Assembly (NCBI GenBank): GCA_028284125.1
Contig: JANQSI010000011.1
Span: 1 to 39,638, forward strand
DNA length: 39,638 nt
Reading direction: 5' to 3'
Source: Cyclobacteriaceae bacterium
GTDB taxonomy: Bacteria; Bacteroidota; Bacteroidia; Cytophagales; Cyclobacteriaceae
Shown: piece by piece, positions 16,352-24,939 of the stretch
How the letters are laid out: each line of letters opens with the position of its first letter
Position numbering within the stretch: position 1 is the first letter of the stretch
Program-made: the position numbers and the translations under genes
The notes under the pieces: generated by a model
The model's input: only the letters and a program-made list of their open reading frames with translations
The model's database searches: none
Told to the model about the DNA's origin: nothing

Positions 16352-17002
16352 TTAGAATCTTCCGAATCGGAAGCTTATCATTCCAGCCGTTCCGGTCACG
16401 TCTTCATCATCAATGTTCACCAGTTCTGTCCCAGTAATGTATCGATAACTGGCTCCAAACCCTAACCGGAAATGATTACTGATATTGAACTCTATTTCAA
16501 TGCCCGGCTCCACAACAAAGAACACCGAGTTTTCTATTGTAAATTCTGAGTCGGTTAAATTGTTGGGAAAGAAATTCTTGTCGACAACCTCAAAAGATCC
16601 GGCTCCAAGAAGTACTGGAATGGTGACATGGACAACTTCTTTCGGGGCAATTGAGGCCCCTATCAACACTCCACCGTATCCGCCGTGTAAATTCAATGAC
16701 TTTGGATCTGGTTGACCCGGTACTGTTCCATCAAATTCTATTTTGGTCACAATTCCATAGCCTGCTAAACCAAAAAGGTATCTTCTGTTAATGATCAAGC
16801 CTCCATACGCTCCGGCGAGCAAGCCGCGTTCGTCATTAAAATCCCCAATCCGAAGGTCTGAGCCTCCAAACCCATTCAGATCATTTCCTCTACTTAAGAG
16901 TGATTTGATTTCCTCGTTACGTGGATCATTGGTGTCCACGTATTGCTGCGAATAAGAGCTAAGAGTTAAGGCGGTTAGGATAAGTGTGGTTAGGTGTTTC
17001 AT
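16352..17002 (-). CDS. Outer-membrane beta-barrel protein (216 residues)
   Basis: A signal peptide (MKHLTTLILTALTLSSYSQQ) precedes about 195 residues of alternating glycine and aromatic beta strands. The protein ends in the aromatic FRFGRF, as expected for the last strand of a small barrel. It is probably an OmpW or porin-type 8-strand protein; its role is unknown. It is the last gene of the sigma-factor operon and starts three bases after the preceding gene. Confidence 0.75.
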   Translation of the reverse strand: MKHLTTLILTALTLSSYSQQYVDTNDPRNEEIKSLLSRGNDLNGFGGSDLRIGDFNDERGLLAGAYGGLIINRRYLFGLAGYGIVTKIEFDGTVPGQPDPKSLNLHGGYGGVLIGASIAPKEVVHVTIPVLLGAGSFEVVDKNFFPNNLTDSEFTIENSVFFVVEPGIEIEFNISNHFRLGFGASYRYITGTELVNIDDEDVTGTAGMISFRFGRF

Positions 17003-17005
17003 GAA

Positions 17006-17515
17006 TCAGAAAACGTATTTAAATGAAATTCCTGAATCCCAAAACTGTCCCCTGGTGTGCCGCATTCCAATAAAATTGAAAATGGGTTTTATGTCAAAGC
17101 CAATGGTGATTGGAACCTCAAGCCATCTATATTCAATACCGAGGTTGGCATCAATTCCCATCGCAAAAAAACTCTTATCCTCAAACACAAAAGCATCACC
17201 GGTAGCATTTACCAGCGTTTTGGAAATATCGTCGAATCGCTCGTAGCCTATATGCCCGCCTAAACCATAATGAGCGTAGAACTTGTCATTGAAAGAAAAC
17301 TCCATCGACTGATGGAACAGGTACATTACAGTGAACTGCATGCCTTCATTCCTGCCACTTAACAAGAGTTCGATCGCTTCATTTTCAGTCACAAACTTCT
17401 TGAAAGTAAGGCCCGAGGTACTACCCAGCCGAACACCTGCAGATTTCTCGTAATTCTGCTGGGCGCTTGCCATAGACATGACTCCTACAAATAAAACAGC
17501 TAAGAAAATCCGCAT
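17006..17515 (-). CDS. Outer-membrane beta-barrel protein (169 residues)
   Basis: A signal peptide (MRIFLAVLFVGVMSMASAQQ) is followed by a small barrel: amphipathic strands such as AHYGLGGHIGYERF and LGIEYRWLEVPITIGFDIKP, with a C-terminal aromatic end (ISFKYVF). Homologues in Bacteroidota are annotated as small porin-like proteins. It sits three bases from each neighbour. Function unknown; an envelope-stress regulon member is likely from context. Confidence 0.78.
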   Translation of the reverse strand: MRIFLAVLFVGVMSMASAQQNYEKSAGVRLGSTSGLTFKKFVTENEAIELLLSGRNEGMQFTVMYLFHQSMEFSFNDKFYAHYGLGGHIGYERFDDISKTLVNATGDAFVFEDKSFFAMGIDANLGIEYRWLEVPITIGFDIKPIFNFIGMRHTRGQFWDSGISFKYVF

Positions 17516-17518
17516 GTA

Positions 17519-18628
17519 TTAGTCTCTGTCTACAAAAATAGGTGTGTCTTTGATAGCGATTATTAATTCCCCCCCTACGGCATCAATCGAAAGCTGGCTG
17601 TGTCTGGTGTTTGCATTTCCCACATCTCCTGAAAGCGAGATAATCCCTTCATCCTCAAAAATTTCTTTTCTCATGGTAAGCATGCTATTGGGCAAAATCA
17701 TTCGATCTTCGGGCCCTTTGATGATCGTCTTGATATAAGATGCCTGATTCAATACAAGGTTAATGTCCGTAGACTTCCCAGTGATATCAATACTGTTAAA
17801 ATCTTTGTTAATTCTGCTCAAATAAATATCTCCGTAGCTAAAGTCAAGTCTCGCGCCACCACCAATGTATTCTGTGGTAAGGTCCGTAAACGAGCCTTCA
17901 CCGGTGATCTCCTCCACCTCGGTTAGTCTGATTTTATCGTTTCTTGAGTTAAACTGGATGCGTTCTACTTTCTCAATCAATATCTCTGAGCTGCCACTTT
18001 CAAAATTCAATTTACCCGCCTCATCAATTTGAAACTCAGAACCACGAAGCGTTAGAATCCCTTCTTTCACGTTTCCAAAAGATGCGTTTCCAAAACTGTG
18101 TTTCAGGTTCATCGATTGCTCAATGTGATTGGCTTTGATATCTCCGTGAGATACATTCAAGTCCACTTTTCCGTACAAATCTGAAAGAAAGACATCCCCA
18201 AACTTGTTCTCTACACTTAAGTCTACGTTCTCAGGAAGCCAGACTTGATAATCAACTTGTAATTTGTTATTAGGTCCAACCACACCTTCCACTTCACTCA
18301 TCAAACTTCCCAAAAAACCACTCCCTTTTTCAACCTCCGTTGTGGCGGAAATGATTCTTCCCACTTTGCGGAAACGAATATTTACACGATCCATGGATTT
18401 TCTTACCACAGAGCTATTTCTTCCTTCTGCTTTTACCAATACCTCAAATCGAACGGAATCATATTCCCATGTTTGAACGATCACCTCGCCATACTTGCTT
18501 ATGATCTCGACTTTTGAATTTTCCTCCACTGAAAAAGACCGATCATAGTCTCTTTCCTGCCTAACTTGAGCAAAAGCCAAAGTCGTTCCAAGTAGGAGTA
18601 GGGTTACTATGTTAAAGCGCTTCTTCAC
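17519..18628 (-). CDS. DUF4097-like exported beta-repeat protein
   Basis: The 369-residue protein has a signal peptide (MKKRFNIVTLLLLGTTLAFA) and then a right-handed beta-solenoid-like pattern with recurring units (VEIISKYGEVIVQTW, ENKFGDVFLSDLYG, LNVSHGDIKA), typical of DUF4097/adhesin-like proteins. These are often encoded next to ECF sigma factors. The start is GTG at 18628 and overlaps the anti-sigma-like gene by 17 bases, so expression is coupled. It is likely periplasmic or surface exposed; the biochemical role is unknown. Confidence 0.75.
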   Translation of the reverse strand: MKKRFNIVTLLLLGTTLAFAQVRQERDYDRSFSVEENSKVEIISKYGEVIVQTWEYDSVRFEVLVKAEGRNSSVVRKSMDRVNIRFRKVGRIISATTEVEKGSGFLGSLMSEVEGVVGPNNKLQVDYQVWLPENVDLSVENKFGDVFLSDLYGKVDLNVSHGDIKANHIEQSMNLKHSFGNASFGNVKEGILTLRGSEFQIDEAGKLNFESGSSEILIEKVERIQFNSRNDKIRLTEVEEITGEGSFTDLTTEYIGGGARLDFSYGDIYLSRINKDFNSIDITGKSTDINLVLNQASYIKTIIKGPEDRMILPNSMLTMRKEIFEDEGIISLSGDVGNANTRHSQLSIDAVGGELIIAIKDTPIFVDRD

Positions 18629-19088
18629 TGTTCTCTTTTTCTAATTCTGACAAAATTCTCTCCAGGATCTTTAGCTTAAGTTGATAGTTTTCCATCATCG
18701 CTATCACCACTTCCTCATTATCAACATTTTCATCAAGATCTAATTTCAACTCAGCAAAAGCTTCATCCATCGCATTTAAGTCCTCTAAAATGCTATCATC
18801 TTCTAGCTGATTTTTAACCAATGAAATTTTGGCATTAATTGCCTCTTGGTAATAGCCTTCCATCTCGGCCACTTCGTTCGGCGGAGCTGTTTGCGAACTA
18901 GACATCACCAAAACAGTGGATATAAAAATCACAGCCAAACTTGCCGCAACTCCTAACAACCACCCTCTGTAATGTCTCTTTGGTGGATCTAGTTTATCTG
19001 CAATTTTGTTCCAATCATTTGCATCAAAAGGATATACTTCAAAATCCTCTGCATTCGATTCAATATGTTCTTTTAAACTATCCCGCAT
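18612..19088 (-). CDS. Probable anti-sigma factor (membrane-anchored)
   Basis: This 158-residue protein has a short cytoplasmic N-terminal part with DANDWNKIADKL, a single membrane helix at about 42-62 (WLLGVAASLAVIFISTVLVM), and an outer acidic coiled-coil tail (66-155). This layout and the 11-base overlap with the ECF sigma gene fit a membrane anti-sigma factor that holds the sigma until a periplasmic signal arrives. It lacks a zinc-binding HxxxCxxC motif, so it is not a ZAS-type factor. The assignment rests on topology and position rather than on a clear family match. Confidence 0.65.
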   Translation of the reverse strand: MRDSLKEHIESNAEDFEVYPFDANDWNKIADKLDPPKRHYRGWLLGVAASLAVIFISTVLVMSSSQTAPPNEVAEMEGYYQEAINAKISLVKNQLEDDSILEDLNAMDEAFAELKLDLDENVDNEEVVIAMMENYQLKLKILERILSELEKENSEEAL

Positions 19089-19662
19089 TTTGACTCCTTT
19101 CTTCTTCTAATATTTTTCTAATTCGTGCCTTCGCTTTGCAATACTGGGCTTTGGAAGCTGATTCTGTCACGCCCAATATTTCTCCAATCTCCTTATGATC
19201 GTATCCTTCAAAGAGATACAAATTCAATACCGTCTTACATCCGTCTGGCAGTAAATCAATGCTATGCATGATCTGACTTGCCTGAAACTGCGCATATTCA
19301 TAATCATCATTTTCTTCTTCTATAAAATCCTGTCCTTCTTCCAATTGCGCCGTGTCCAAACGTTTCTTTCTCAAGGCATTGATACAGTTATTGACAACAA
19401 TACGCTTGATCCATGAACTGAAAGTATTCACCTCTCTCAGTTTTGGAAGTTTTTGAAAAGCATCAACAAACGATTCTTGTAAAAGATCTTTTGCAACCTC
19501 CTCATCACCCATCATTCGCCGGCAAATGTTGTACATCGCTTTCGAATAGAGGCCGTACAACGATGACATTGCGCCTTGATCACCCTTCTGGCTTTCAATG
19601 ATCAGATGTTTGTGAATGGTTTGTTGTGTGCTCACTTCCTCCATAGAGACAGGATTCAACAT
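19078..19662 (-). CDS. ECF RNA polymerase sigma factor
   Basis: This sigma-70-family protein has region 2 at about residues 30-98 (the core includes DLLQESFVDAFQKLP) and region 4 at about 132-186 with an intact helix-turn-helix (YDHKEIGEILGVTESASKAQYCKAKARIRK). The length of 194 fits an ECF sigma. I chose ATG at 19662, which overlaps the upstream stop by one base (TGATG); a TTG one codon earlier also exists. It precedes the anti-sigma-like gene and envelope proteins that are its probable targets. It is likely produced inactive and released by an envelope signal. Confidence 0.9.
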   Translation of the reverse strand: MLNPVSMEEVSTQQTIHKHLIIESQKGDQGAMSSLYGLYSKAMYNICRRMMGDEEVAKDLLQESFVDAFQKLPKLREVNTFSSWIKRIVVNNCINALRKKRLDTAQLEEGQDFIEEENDDYEYAQFQASQIMHSIDLLPDGCKTVLNLYLFEGYDHKEIGEILGVTESASKAQYCKAKARIRKILEEERSQNAG

Positions 19663-20255
19663 CAAAGGTTTCTATAAAGACGAGAAAAAATCATGTTTTT
19701 ATGAAAAAATTCCTCCTTTTCGATTTCGAAGCGATTTTGAAGCGTAAAACGATTAATATTCTTCAATTTTTTAGATTCTAAAGAGGCAAAAACGCTAAAA
19801 AAAAGATGCATTAAGCGCATTAACAGTTGCATCTTGTTTGGTTGAAAATCGATTACCACAAGTTTTCCATTGAGCTTAATAATCTTATGGATTTTGTCGA
19901 GAGCCTCAGTCAAATGTTTTTCATGGAAACAATCCAAAAAGAACGGACAGATAACAAAATCATAAGTTCGTTTCGAATCGAATGTCAAAAAGTCTTCCTT
20001 AATGAAATCTACGTTCAAGTCAGCTTTGTGAGCCTTTGCTCGACTCAGCATTTCTTTAGACTTTTCCAAATAGGTGACTTGCTTACAAGATGGAAATTGA
20101 GTCAGAATCTTTCCGGTCCCTCCGCCGAGAATCAAAACTTCTGAATCCTCCTGAATCTCGTTTAGAAAATGCTTGGTCGCTTCTTCAATACTGTCCCCAA
20201 AGACCAAACGAGCCAATCGATCATAGAATGGAGCGATGAAGTTGAAATTATTCAC
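19662..20255 (-). CDS. Class I SAM-dependent methyltransferase (197 residues)
   Basis: A Rossmann methyltransferase of ubiE/COQ5-like shape: YDRLARLVFG near the N-terminus, the SAM motif LILGGGTGKIL at about 41-51, and the post-I acidic residue in TYLEKSKEM. The substrate is unknown. Its GTG start overlaps the UbiA-like stop by three bases (GTGA), and its stop overlaps the sigma-factor start, so it links the two units. A membrane UbiA-like protein beside a methyltransferase recalls lipid or quinone modification, but the menaquinone genes are not here, so the substrate is a guess. Confidence 0.75.
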   Translation of the reverse strand: MNNFNFIAPFYDRLARLVFGDSIEEATKHFLNEIQEDSEVLILGGGTGKILTQFPSCKQVTYLEKSKEMLSRAKAHKADLNVDFIKEDFLTFDSKRTYDFVICPFFLDCFHEKHLTEALDKIHKIIKLNGKLVVIDFQPNKMQLLMRLMHLFFSVFASLESKKLKNINRFTLQNRFEIEKEEFFHKNMIFSRLYRNL

Positions 20256-21049
20256 AGGAGTTCGAATAGAATGGGAAGAAGAAAAACTGCATCGCCTATG
20301 GTTCTATACCGACTTTTTTGTTTGGCCCAGGCTGGATTGAAGACCAACAGAATGAAAATAATCAATATGATGATCAGGTAAATCGAATAAATCCCTTTCT
20401 CACTGATAGACAGAAGTCCAAGAGCAAAACCTAGAGAAGAAATTACCAAAATCAGCTTAATCAGCTTGTCAGAACCCCATTTGGTCGCGATTGATGCAAA
20501 GGAATCACTGACATCATCATCTCGCTCAAACCAGCTAAAAATGATAAGATTCAGGTAAGTCAATATCCATAAGAGAAAAAAGGAATACGAATCAAAACTC
20601 CGTGAGAGAGCAATAGGTGCTACTAAAATTCCGAGCGTATAAACAATTGAAATGTAGAGTTCCTTCAAACCAAGTTTTGCGAATGATGATTGAAAGACAA
20701 CATAAAGAGTGGAGAAAGCGACTAAAATACTACCCCCAATCATGATTGATTTTTGAACAAAGAGTAAACAGGTCCCAGCTAGAATAAGAACAATTACAGC
20801 TATCAATTTTAGCCAACGTTCATTCGTGGCATGAAAAACATACCGCTCGCGTTTTCCAGATACTGCTGTTTTCGCATCCCTTAAATGATCAATAGTGTAG
20901 ATCAACCAAATCGACGATCCCAACAAAACATAGGCCGACCATCCAATTGAAACTTCGTATAGTTTAGAAAAAAAATGGAGCAGAATAACTGCCCCAAAAA
21001 CTATATCTATCGATAAATGTTGTAGTACGCTGTAAGTGCGACCAATCAT
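20252..21049 (-). CDS. UbiA-like membrane protein (265 residues)
   Basis: About eight hydrophobic segments are seen, along with two aspartate-rich sites that fit the UbiA prenyltransferase pattern: IDHLRDAK (Asp54 and Asp58) after the second segment and ERDDDVSDSFASIATKWG (Asp177-Asp179, Asp182) later. In UbiA these bind the Mg-prenyl-diphosphate. Both sites are divergent, so a different activity is possible. The start overlaps the atpG stop by one base (TAATG), joining it to the ATP synthase transcript. Closest alternative: an uncharacterised membrane protein. Confidence 0.65.
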   Translation of the reverse strand: MIGRTYSVLQHLSIDIVFGAVILLHFFSKLYEVSIGWSAYVLLGSSIWLIYTIDHLRDAKTAVSGKRERYVFHATNERWLKLIAVIVLILAGTCLLFVQKSIMIGGSILVAFSTLYVVFQSSFAKLGLKELYISIVYTLGILVAPIALSRSFDSYSFFLLWILTYLNLIIFSWFERDDDVSDSFASIATKWGSDKLIKLILVISSLGFALGLLSISEKGIYSIYLIIILIIFILLVFNPAWAKQKSRYRTIGDAVFLLPILFELL

Positions 21050-21930
21050 TAAGCTTGTGCAAGAGCTTCAGCCCCTCCCACAATCTCAAGAATCTCTTTT
21101 GTAATGGCCGCTTGTCTTGTTCTGTTGTAAGTCAACCTCAACTCTTTCAGCAACTCATCCGCATTCTCGGTTGCCTTATCCATTGCTGTCATCCTAGCTC
21201 CATGCTCCGAAGCATTGGATTCAAGAACCGCTTTGTAAAACTGGATTTTCAAAGATTTAGGAACTAACTCTGTAAAGATTACTTCCATTGAAGGTTCGTA
21301 GATATAATCTACTGAAGAAGTAGATTCAGTTGCCTCAGGTTCAGCAATTGGCAAAAACTGCTCGTTCTTAACGATCTGAGTAGCAACGTTTTTAAACTCG
21401 TTGTAGATAATCTCTACCTGATCATACTGGCCTTCCTGGAACCCGTCCAATACGTACTCGGCAGCTTCCTTCACATCGTCGAAATTCAGATCGTGAAAAA
21501 GGTTGTAGTACTTATCAACTACTTGGTATCGTCTTTTCTTAAAAAATTCGTAAGCCTTTTTACCGATAGGTAAAATTTCCAGTCCTCCGGATTGCTCTGC
21601 ACTGCCGTACTTTTCTTCAATAAGAGCTCTCGTATACTTGAAAACACTACTGTTGAAAGCACCACAAAGACCTCTGTCTGACGTCACAACAACCAACAAT
21701 ACATTAGAAGCTCCTCTGTCTTCAGAAAAAGGATTGTCCGAACTGGAAGCTCCAGAGGAAGCCACATTCTGCATAATCTCAGAAAGCTTTTGTGCATACG
21801 GTCTCATCTGCGTGATTCGATCCTGTGCTTTCCTCAATTTAGCAGCCGCAACCATTTTCATGGCCTTGGTGATCTGCTGCGTTGACGTCACCGAGGATAT
21901 TCTTCCTTTTACTTCTTTAAGATTGGCCAT
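21049..21930 (-). CDS. atpG: ATP synthase F1 gamma subunit
   Basis: The gamma subunit is the central rotor stalk of F1. The N-terminal helix MANLKEVKGRISSVTSTQQITKAMKMVAAAKLRKAQ and the C-terminal RQAAITKEILEIVGGAEAL are diagnostic. The length of 293 is normal for Bacteroidota. It follows atpA with a 20-base gap and is the last of the six ATP synthase genes here; atpD (beta) and atpC (epsilon) are not in the window. Confidence 0.97.
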   Translation of the reverse strand: MANLKEVKGRISSVTSTQQITKAMKMVAAAKLRKAQDRITQMRPYAQKLSEIMQNVASSGASSSDNPFSEDRGASNVLLVVVTSDRGLCGAFNSSVFKYTRALIEEKYGSAEQSGGLEILPIGKKAYEFFKKRRYQVVDKYYNLFHDLNFDDVKEAAEYVLDGFQEGQYDQVEIIYNEFKNVATQIVKNEQFLPIAEPEATESTSSVDYIYEPSMEVIFTELVPKSLKIQFYKAVLESNASEHGARMTAMDKATENADELLKELRLTYNRTRQAAITKEILEIVGGAEALAQA

Positions 21931-21950
21931 CCTTTATGCTCCTCTTTTTC

Positions 21951-23528
21951 TTAGTTGTATCTTGTTGCGATATCTTTTGCTACTTCTTCAAGTTTTGCAA
22001 CCGCCTCATCTGAAAGTTTTCCAGCTTTCAAATCCGCTAAAGCGTCTTTTCCTTGAGATCTCATCGCTTCGATAAATGCCGTCTGATAATCTCTTGCTTT
22101 TTCCACAGGAACCTTATCCATGAAACCTTTTGTAGAAGCATAAATAATTGCCACTTGCTCCTCTACCGGAACTGGAGAGAATTGTGGTTGCTTTAAGATC
22201 TCCTGATTCTTTCTTCCTCGGTCAATGGTTCTTTGAGTTGCGGCATCCAAGTCAGAACCGAATTTTGCGAATGCTTCCAACTCACGGAACTGAGCCTGAT
22301 CAAGTTTAAGCGTACCCGCCACTTTTTTCATTGATTTGATTTGCGCACTACCTCCCACACGGGATACAGAAATACCTACGTTAATCGCGGGTCTGATACC
22401 TGAGTTGAAAAGATTAGTTTCCAGGAAAATCTGACCATCCGTAATGGAAATTACGTTTGTCGGAATATAAGCAGAAACGTCACCAGCTTGTGTTTCAATA
22501 ATTGGAAGTGCAGTCAATGATCCACCACCTTTTACTTTGTCTTTCAACGAAGGAGGTAAATCATTCATGTCTTTTGCTACAGAATCATCACCAATCACTT
22601 TTGCAGCTCTTTCGAGTAATCTTGAGTGTAGGTAGAATACGTCTCCAGGATACGCTTCACGTCCTGGTGGCCTTCTTAGCAATAGAGAAACCTCACGGTA
22701 AGAAACTGCTTGTTTAGAAAGATCATCGTAAACCACCAAAGCAGGTCGTCCTGTATCTCGGAAATATTCTCCAATTGCAGCACCCGTAAATGGAGCAAAG
22801 AATTGCATCGGTGCCGGATCAGAAGCTGATGCATTCACAATGATTGTGTAATCCATTGCTCCGGCTTTTTCTAACTGAGCAACAATACCCGCAACCGTTG
22901 AAGCCTTTTGTCCTACTGCTACATAAATACAGTAAACAGGCTCTCCTTTCTCATAAAATTCTTTTTGGTTAATGATGGTATCAATGACAACAGCAGTCTT
23001 TCCTGTTTGTCTGTCACCAATCACCAACTCTCGTTGACCTCTTCCAATTGGAATCATTGAGTCAATCGCTGTGATACCTGTCTGAAGTGGCTCACTTACC
23101 GGCTCTCGGAAGATTACGCCCGGCGCTTTTCTTTCCAATGGCATTTCGAAAGTTTCACCATCGATATCTCCTTTTCCATCGATAGGCATCCCCAATGTAT
23201 CAACTACACGTCCGCACATGCCATCTCCAACCTGAATGGAACCAATTTTTCCAGTTCTTTTTACAGTGTCTCCTTCGACTACATCGCTAGAGTCTCCTAA
23301 AAGTACCGCTCCAACATTGTCCTCTTCCAGGTTAAGAACCAAAGCGTTCAGTCCGTTTTCAAACTCGATAAGTTCTCCGGCTTGTGCATTTGTCAATCCG
23401 TAGATCCTTGCCACACCATCACCAACTTGCAATACAGTACCTACTTCTTCGAGTTCAGCTTCAGATTTGAAGTTGGAGAGCTGCTCTCTTAGTATCGCCG
23501 AAACCTCATCAGGTCTAACTTGTGCCAT
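21951..23528 (-). CDS. atpA: ATP synthase F1 alpha subunit
   Basis: The 525-residue alpha subunit is recognised by [17 protein letters not shown] at the N-terminus, the P-loop GDRQTGKT at 171-178 and the conserved block around [19 protein letters not shown]. It holds the non-catalytic nucleotide sites of F1. Gap to atpH: 33 bases; gap to atpG: 20 bases. Confidence 0.98.
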   Translation of the reverse strand: MAQVRPDEVSAILREQLSNFKSEAELEEVGTVLQVGDGVARIYGLTNAQAGELIEFENGLNALVLNLEEDNVGAVLLGDSSDVVEGDTVKRTGKIGSIQVGDGMCGRVVDTLGMPIDGKGDIDGETFEMPLERKAPGVIFREPVSEPLQTGITAIDSMIPIGRGQRELVIGDRQTGKTAVVIDTIINQKEFYEKGEPVYCIYVAVGQKASTVAGIVAQLEKAGAMDYTIIVNASASDPAPMQFFAPFTGAAIGEYFRDTGRPALVVYDDLSKQAVSYREVSLLLRRPPGREAYPGDVFYLHSRLLERAAKVIGDDSVAKDMNDLPPSLKDKVKGGGSLTALPIIETQAGDVSAYIPTNVISITDGQIFLETNLFNSGIRPAINVGISVSRVGGSAQIKSMKKVAGTLKLDQAQFRELEAFAKFGSDLDAATQRTIDRGRKNQEILKQPQFSPVPVEEQVAIIYASTKGFMDKVPVEKARDYQTAFIEAMRSQGKDALADLKAGKLSDEAVAKLEEVAKDIATRYN

Positions 23529-23561
23529 AATCGTATTCTTTATTTTCCCGAAGCTTCGGGA

Positions 23562-24104
23562 TTATTTTGTTTGAAGTTTTAGTTTAATATCTTTTAGTTG
23601 ACCGCTTACACTTTGGTCAATTTGTTTGTCTTCCACTTTGAGAAGGTATCCACCAATGATTTCTGGATCTACCACTTCCTCCAATATTGGCTTCATTCCG
23701 GTTACTTTATTGGCGAGCTTCTCAAATTCTTTTAGTTGATCGTCAGACAACTTGATGCTGGAAGTCACAGTAACCACTTGTAATCCTTTTCTCTTATTAT
23801 ACATTTTGAGAAATTCATTGGCAACCTCTCCAAGTATGCTCTCCCTATTCTTGCGTGTAATCAAATCAAAGGCTTGAAGCGTCAATTCATTCATTTTCCC
23901 CTTAAAAGTCTTTTTCAAGATATCAGCTTTTCTGAGGTGGGGAATAATTGGACTTTTAAGCATCAAAAGGAATTCCTTGCTTTCCTTGCAAATAGCTGCA
24001 AACCCAGCCATGTCCTCTTTTACATTTTCGAGAACATTCTTCTCCTCCGCCAATTCAAGGATTGGTTTTGCATATCTTGAAGCTATTCTACTAGAGGTTG
24101 ACAT
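23562..24104 (-). CDS. atpH: ATP synthase F1 delta subunit
   Basis: Delta (180 residues) is the OSCP-like link between F1 and the peripheral stalk. It starts MSTSSRIASRYAKPILELAEE, a hallmark of the family, and ends in the C-terminal beta domain with DPEIIGGYLLKVEDKQIDQSVSGQLKDIK. It starts two bases after atpF. Confidence 0.94.
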   Translation of the reverse strand: MSTSSRIASRYAKPILELAEEKNVLENVKEDMAGFAAICKESKEFLLMLKSPIIPHLRKADILKKTFKGKMNELTLQAFDLITRKNRESILGEVANEFLKMYNKRKGLQVVTVTSSIKLSDDQLKEFEKLANKVTGMKPILEEVVDPEIIGGYLLKVEDKQIDQSVSGQLKDIKLKLQTK

Positions 24105-24106
24105 AC

Positions 24107-24601
24107 TTAGTTGATCTCTACTTCTTTAATGAACTTATCAACCAAAGCCTTTTGAGACTTATCATCCGAAAGCTTTTCTCGAAGAATTTTTTCAGCTACT
24201 TCGATAGATAGTGAAGCAACCAATTCTTGAATTTCCTTCACTGCTGCTCTTCTTTCTCCTTCGATCGCATCTTGAGCATCTCTGATCATTTTCTGAGTGA
24301 TATCAGAAGTCTCTCCTTTTGCTTTTTCAATAATACCGCTTGCTTCATCTTTTGCAGTCTTAAGGATTTGATCTCGTTCAATTCGGGCCTCTTGCAAGAG
24401 GTATTCATTATCCGATTTGATTTGTTCCATCTCCTCTTTTGCATTATCCGCAGCTCGGAGTGAATCTTCAATTTGATGTTCACGCGCTTTTAGAGAACCA
24501 ATGATTGGTTTCCAAACAAACAATGCAAGAACAACAAAGACGATCAGGAAAACGATTGTCTGCCAAATGATCAGACCAACATCAGGAGTTACTAATTCCA
24601 C
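24107..24601 (-). CDS. atpF: ATP synthase Fo b subunit
   Basis: The 164-residue b subunit has one N-terminal membrane helix (about residues 9-30) and a long charged coiled coil that forms the peripheral stalk. The start is GTG at 24601, while atpE uses ATG. The 96-base gap to atpE holds a terminator-like hairpin, so b is probably made in lower amounts than c. Confidence 0.95.
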   Translation of the reverse strand: MELVTPDVGLIIWQTIVFLIVFVVLALFVWKPIIGSLKAREHQIEDSLRAADNAKEEMEQIKSDNEYLLQEARIERDQILKTAKDEASGIIEKAKGETSDITQKMIRDAQDAIEGERRAAVKEIQELVASLSIEVAEKILREKLSDDKSQKALVDKFIKEVEIN

Positions 24602-24642
24602 GTTAAAATATTTTTAGTTCAATTTCTATTTTCAACAACAAT

Positions 24643-24687
24643 AAAAAAGTAAAACTGATCCTGACACCTAATGTGAACAGGATCAGG
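24643..24687 (-). terminator. Intercistronic hairpin between atpE and atpF
   Basis: On the minus-strand transcript CTGATCCTG and CAGGATCAG form a perfect nine-pair stem (24678-24686 with 24655-24663), extended inside by three more pairs. TTTT and TTTTTT tracts (24651-24654 and 24643-24648) follow. It starts 11 bases after the atpE stop. It has the form of an intrinsic terminator but lies inside the operon, so it may be a partial terminator or a 3'-end stabiliser that raises atpE over atpF. Confidence 0.75.
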
Positions 24688-24697
24688 TTTTGGTAAA

Positions 24698-24913
<216 letters not shown>

Positions 24914-24939
24914 TTATTTATAGTTAAAAAAATTCTTTA

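Noticed and set aside
16359-16372. Hairpin CTTCCG-AAT-CGGAAG as a terminator between convergent genes
   Set aside because: It encodes the last residues of the barrel protein, has a three-base loop and no T tract.
21638-22075. 145-residue plus-strand ORF across atpG and atpA
   Set aside because: It is antisense to two highly conserved genes and resembles no known protein.
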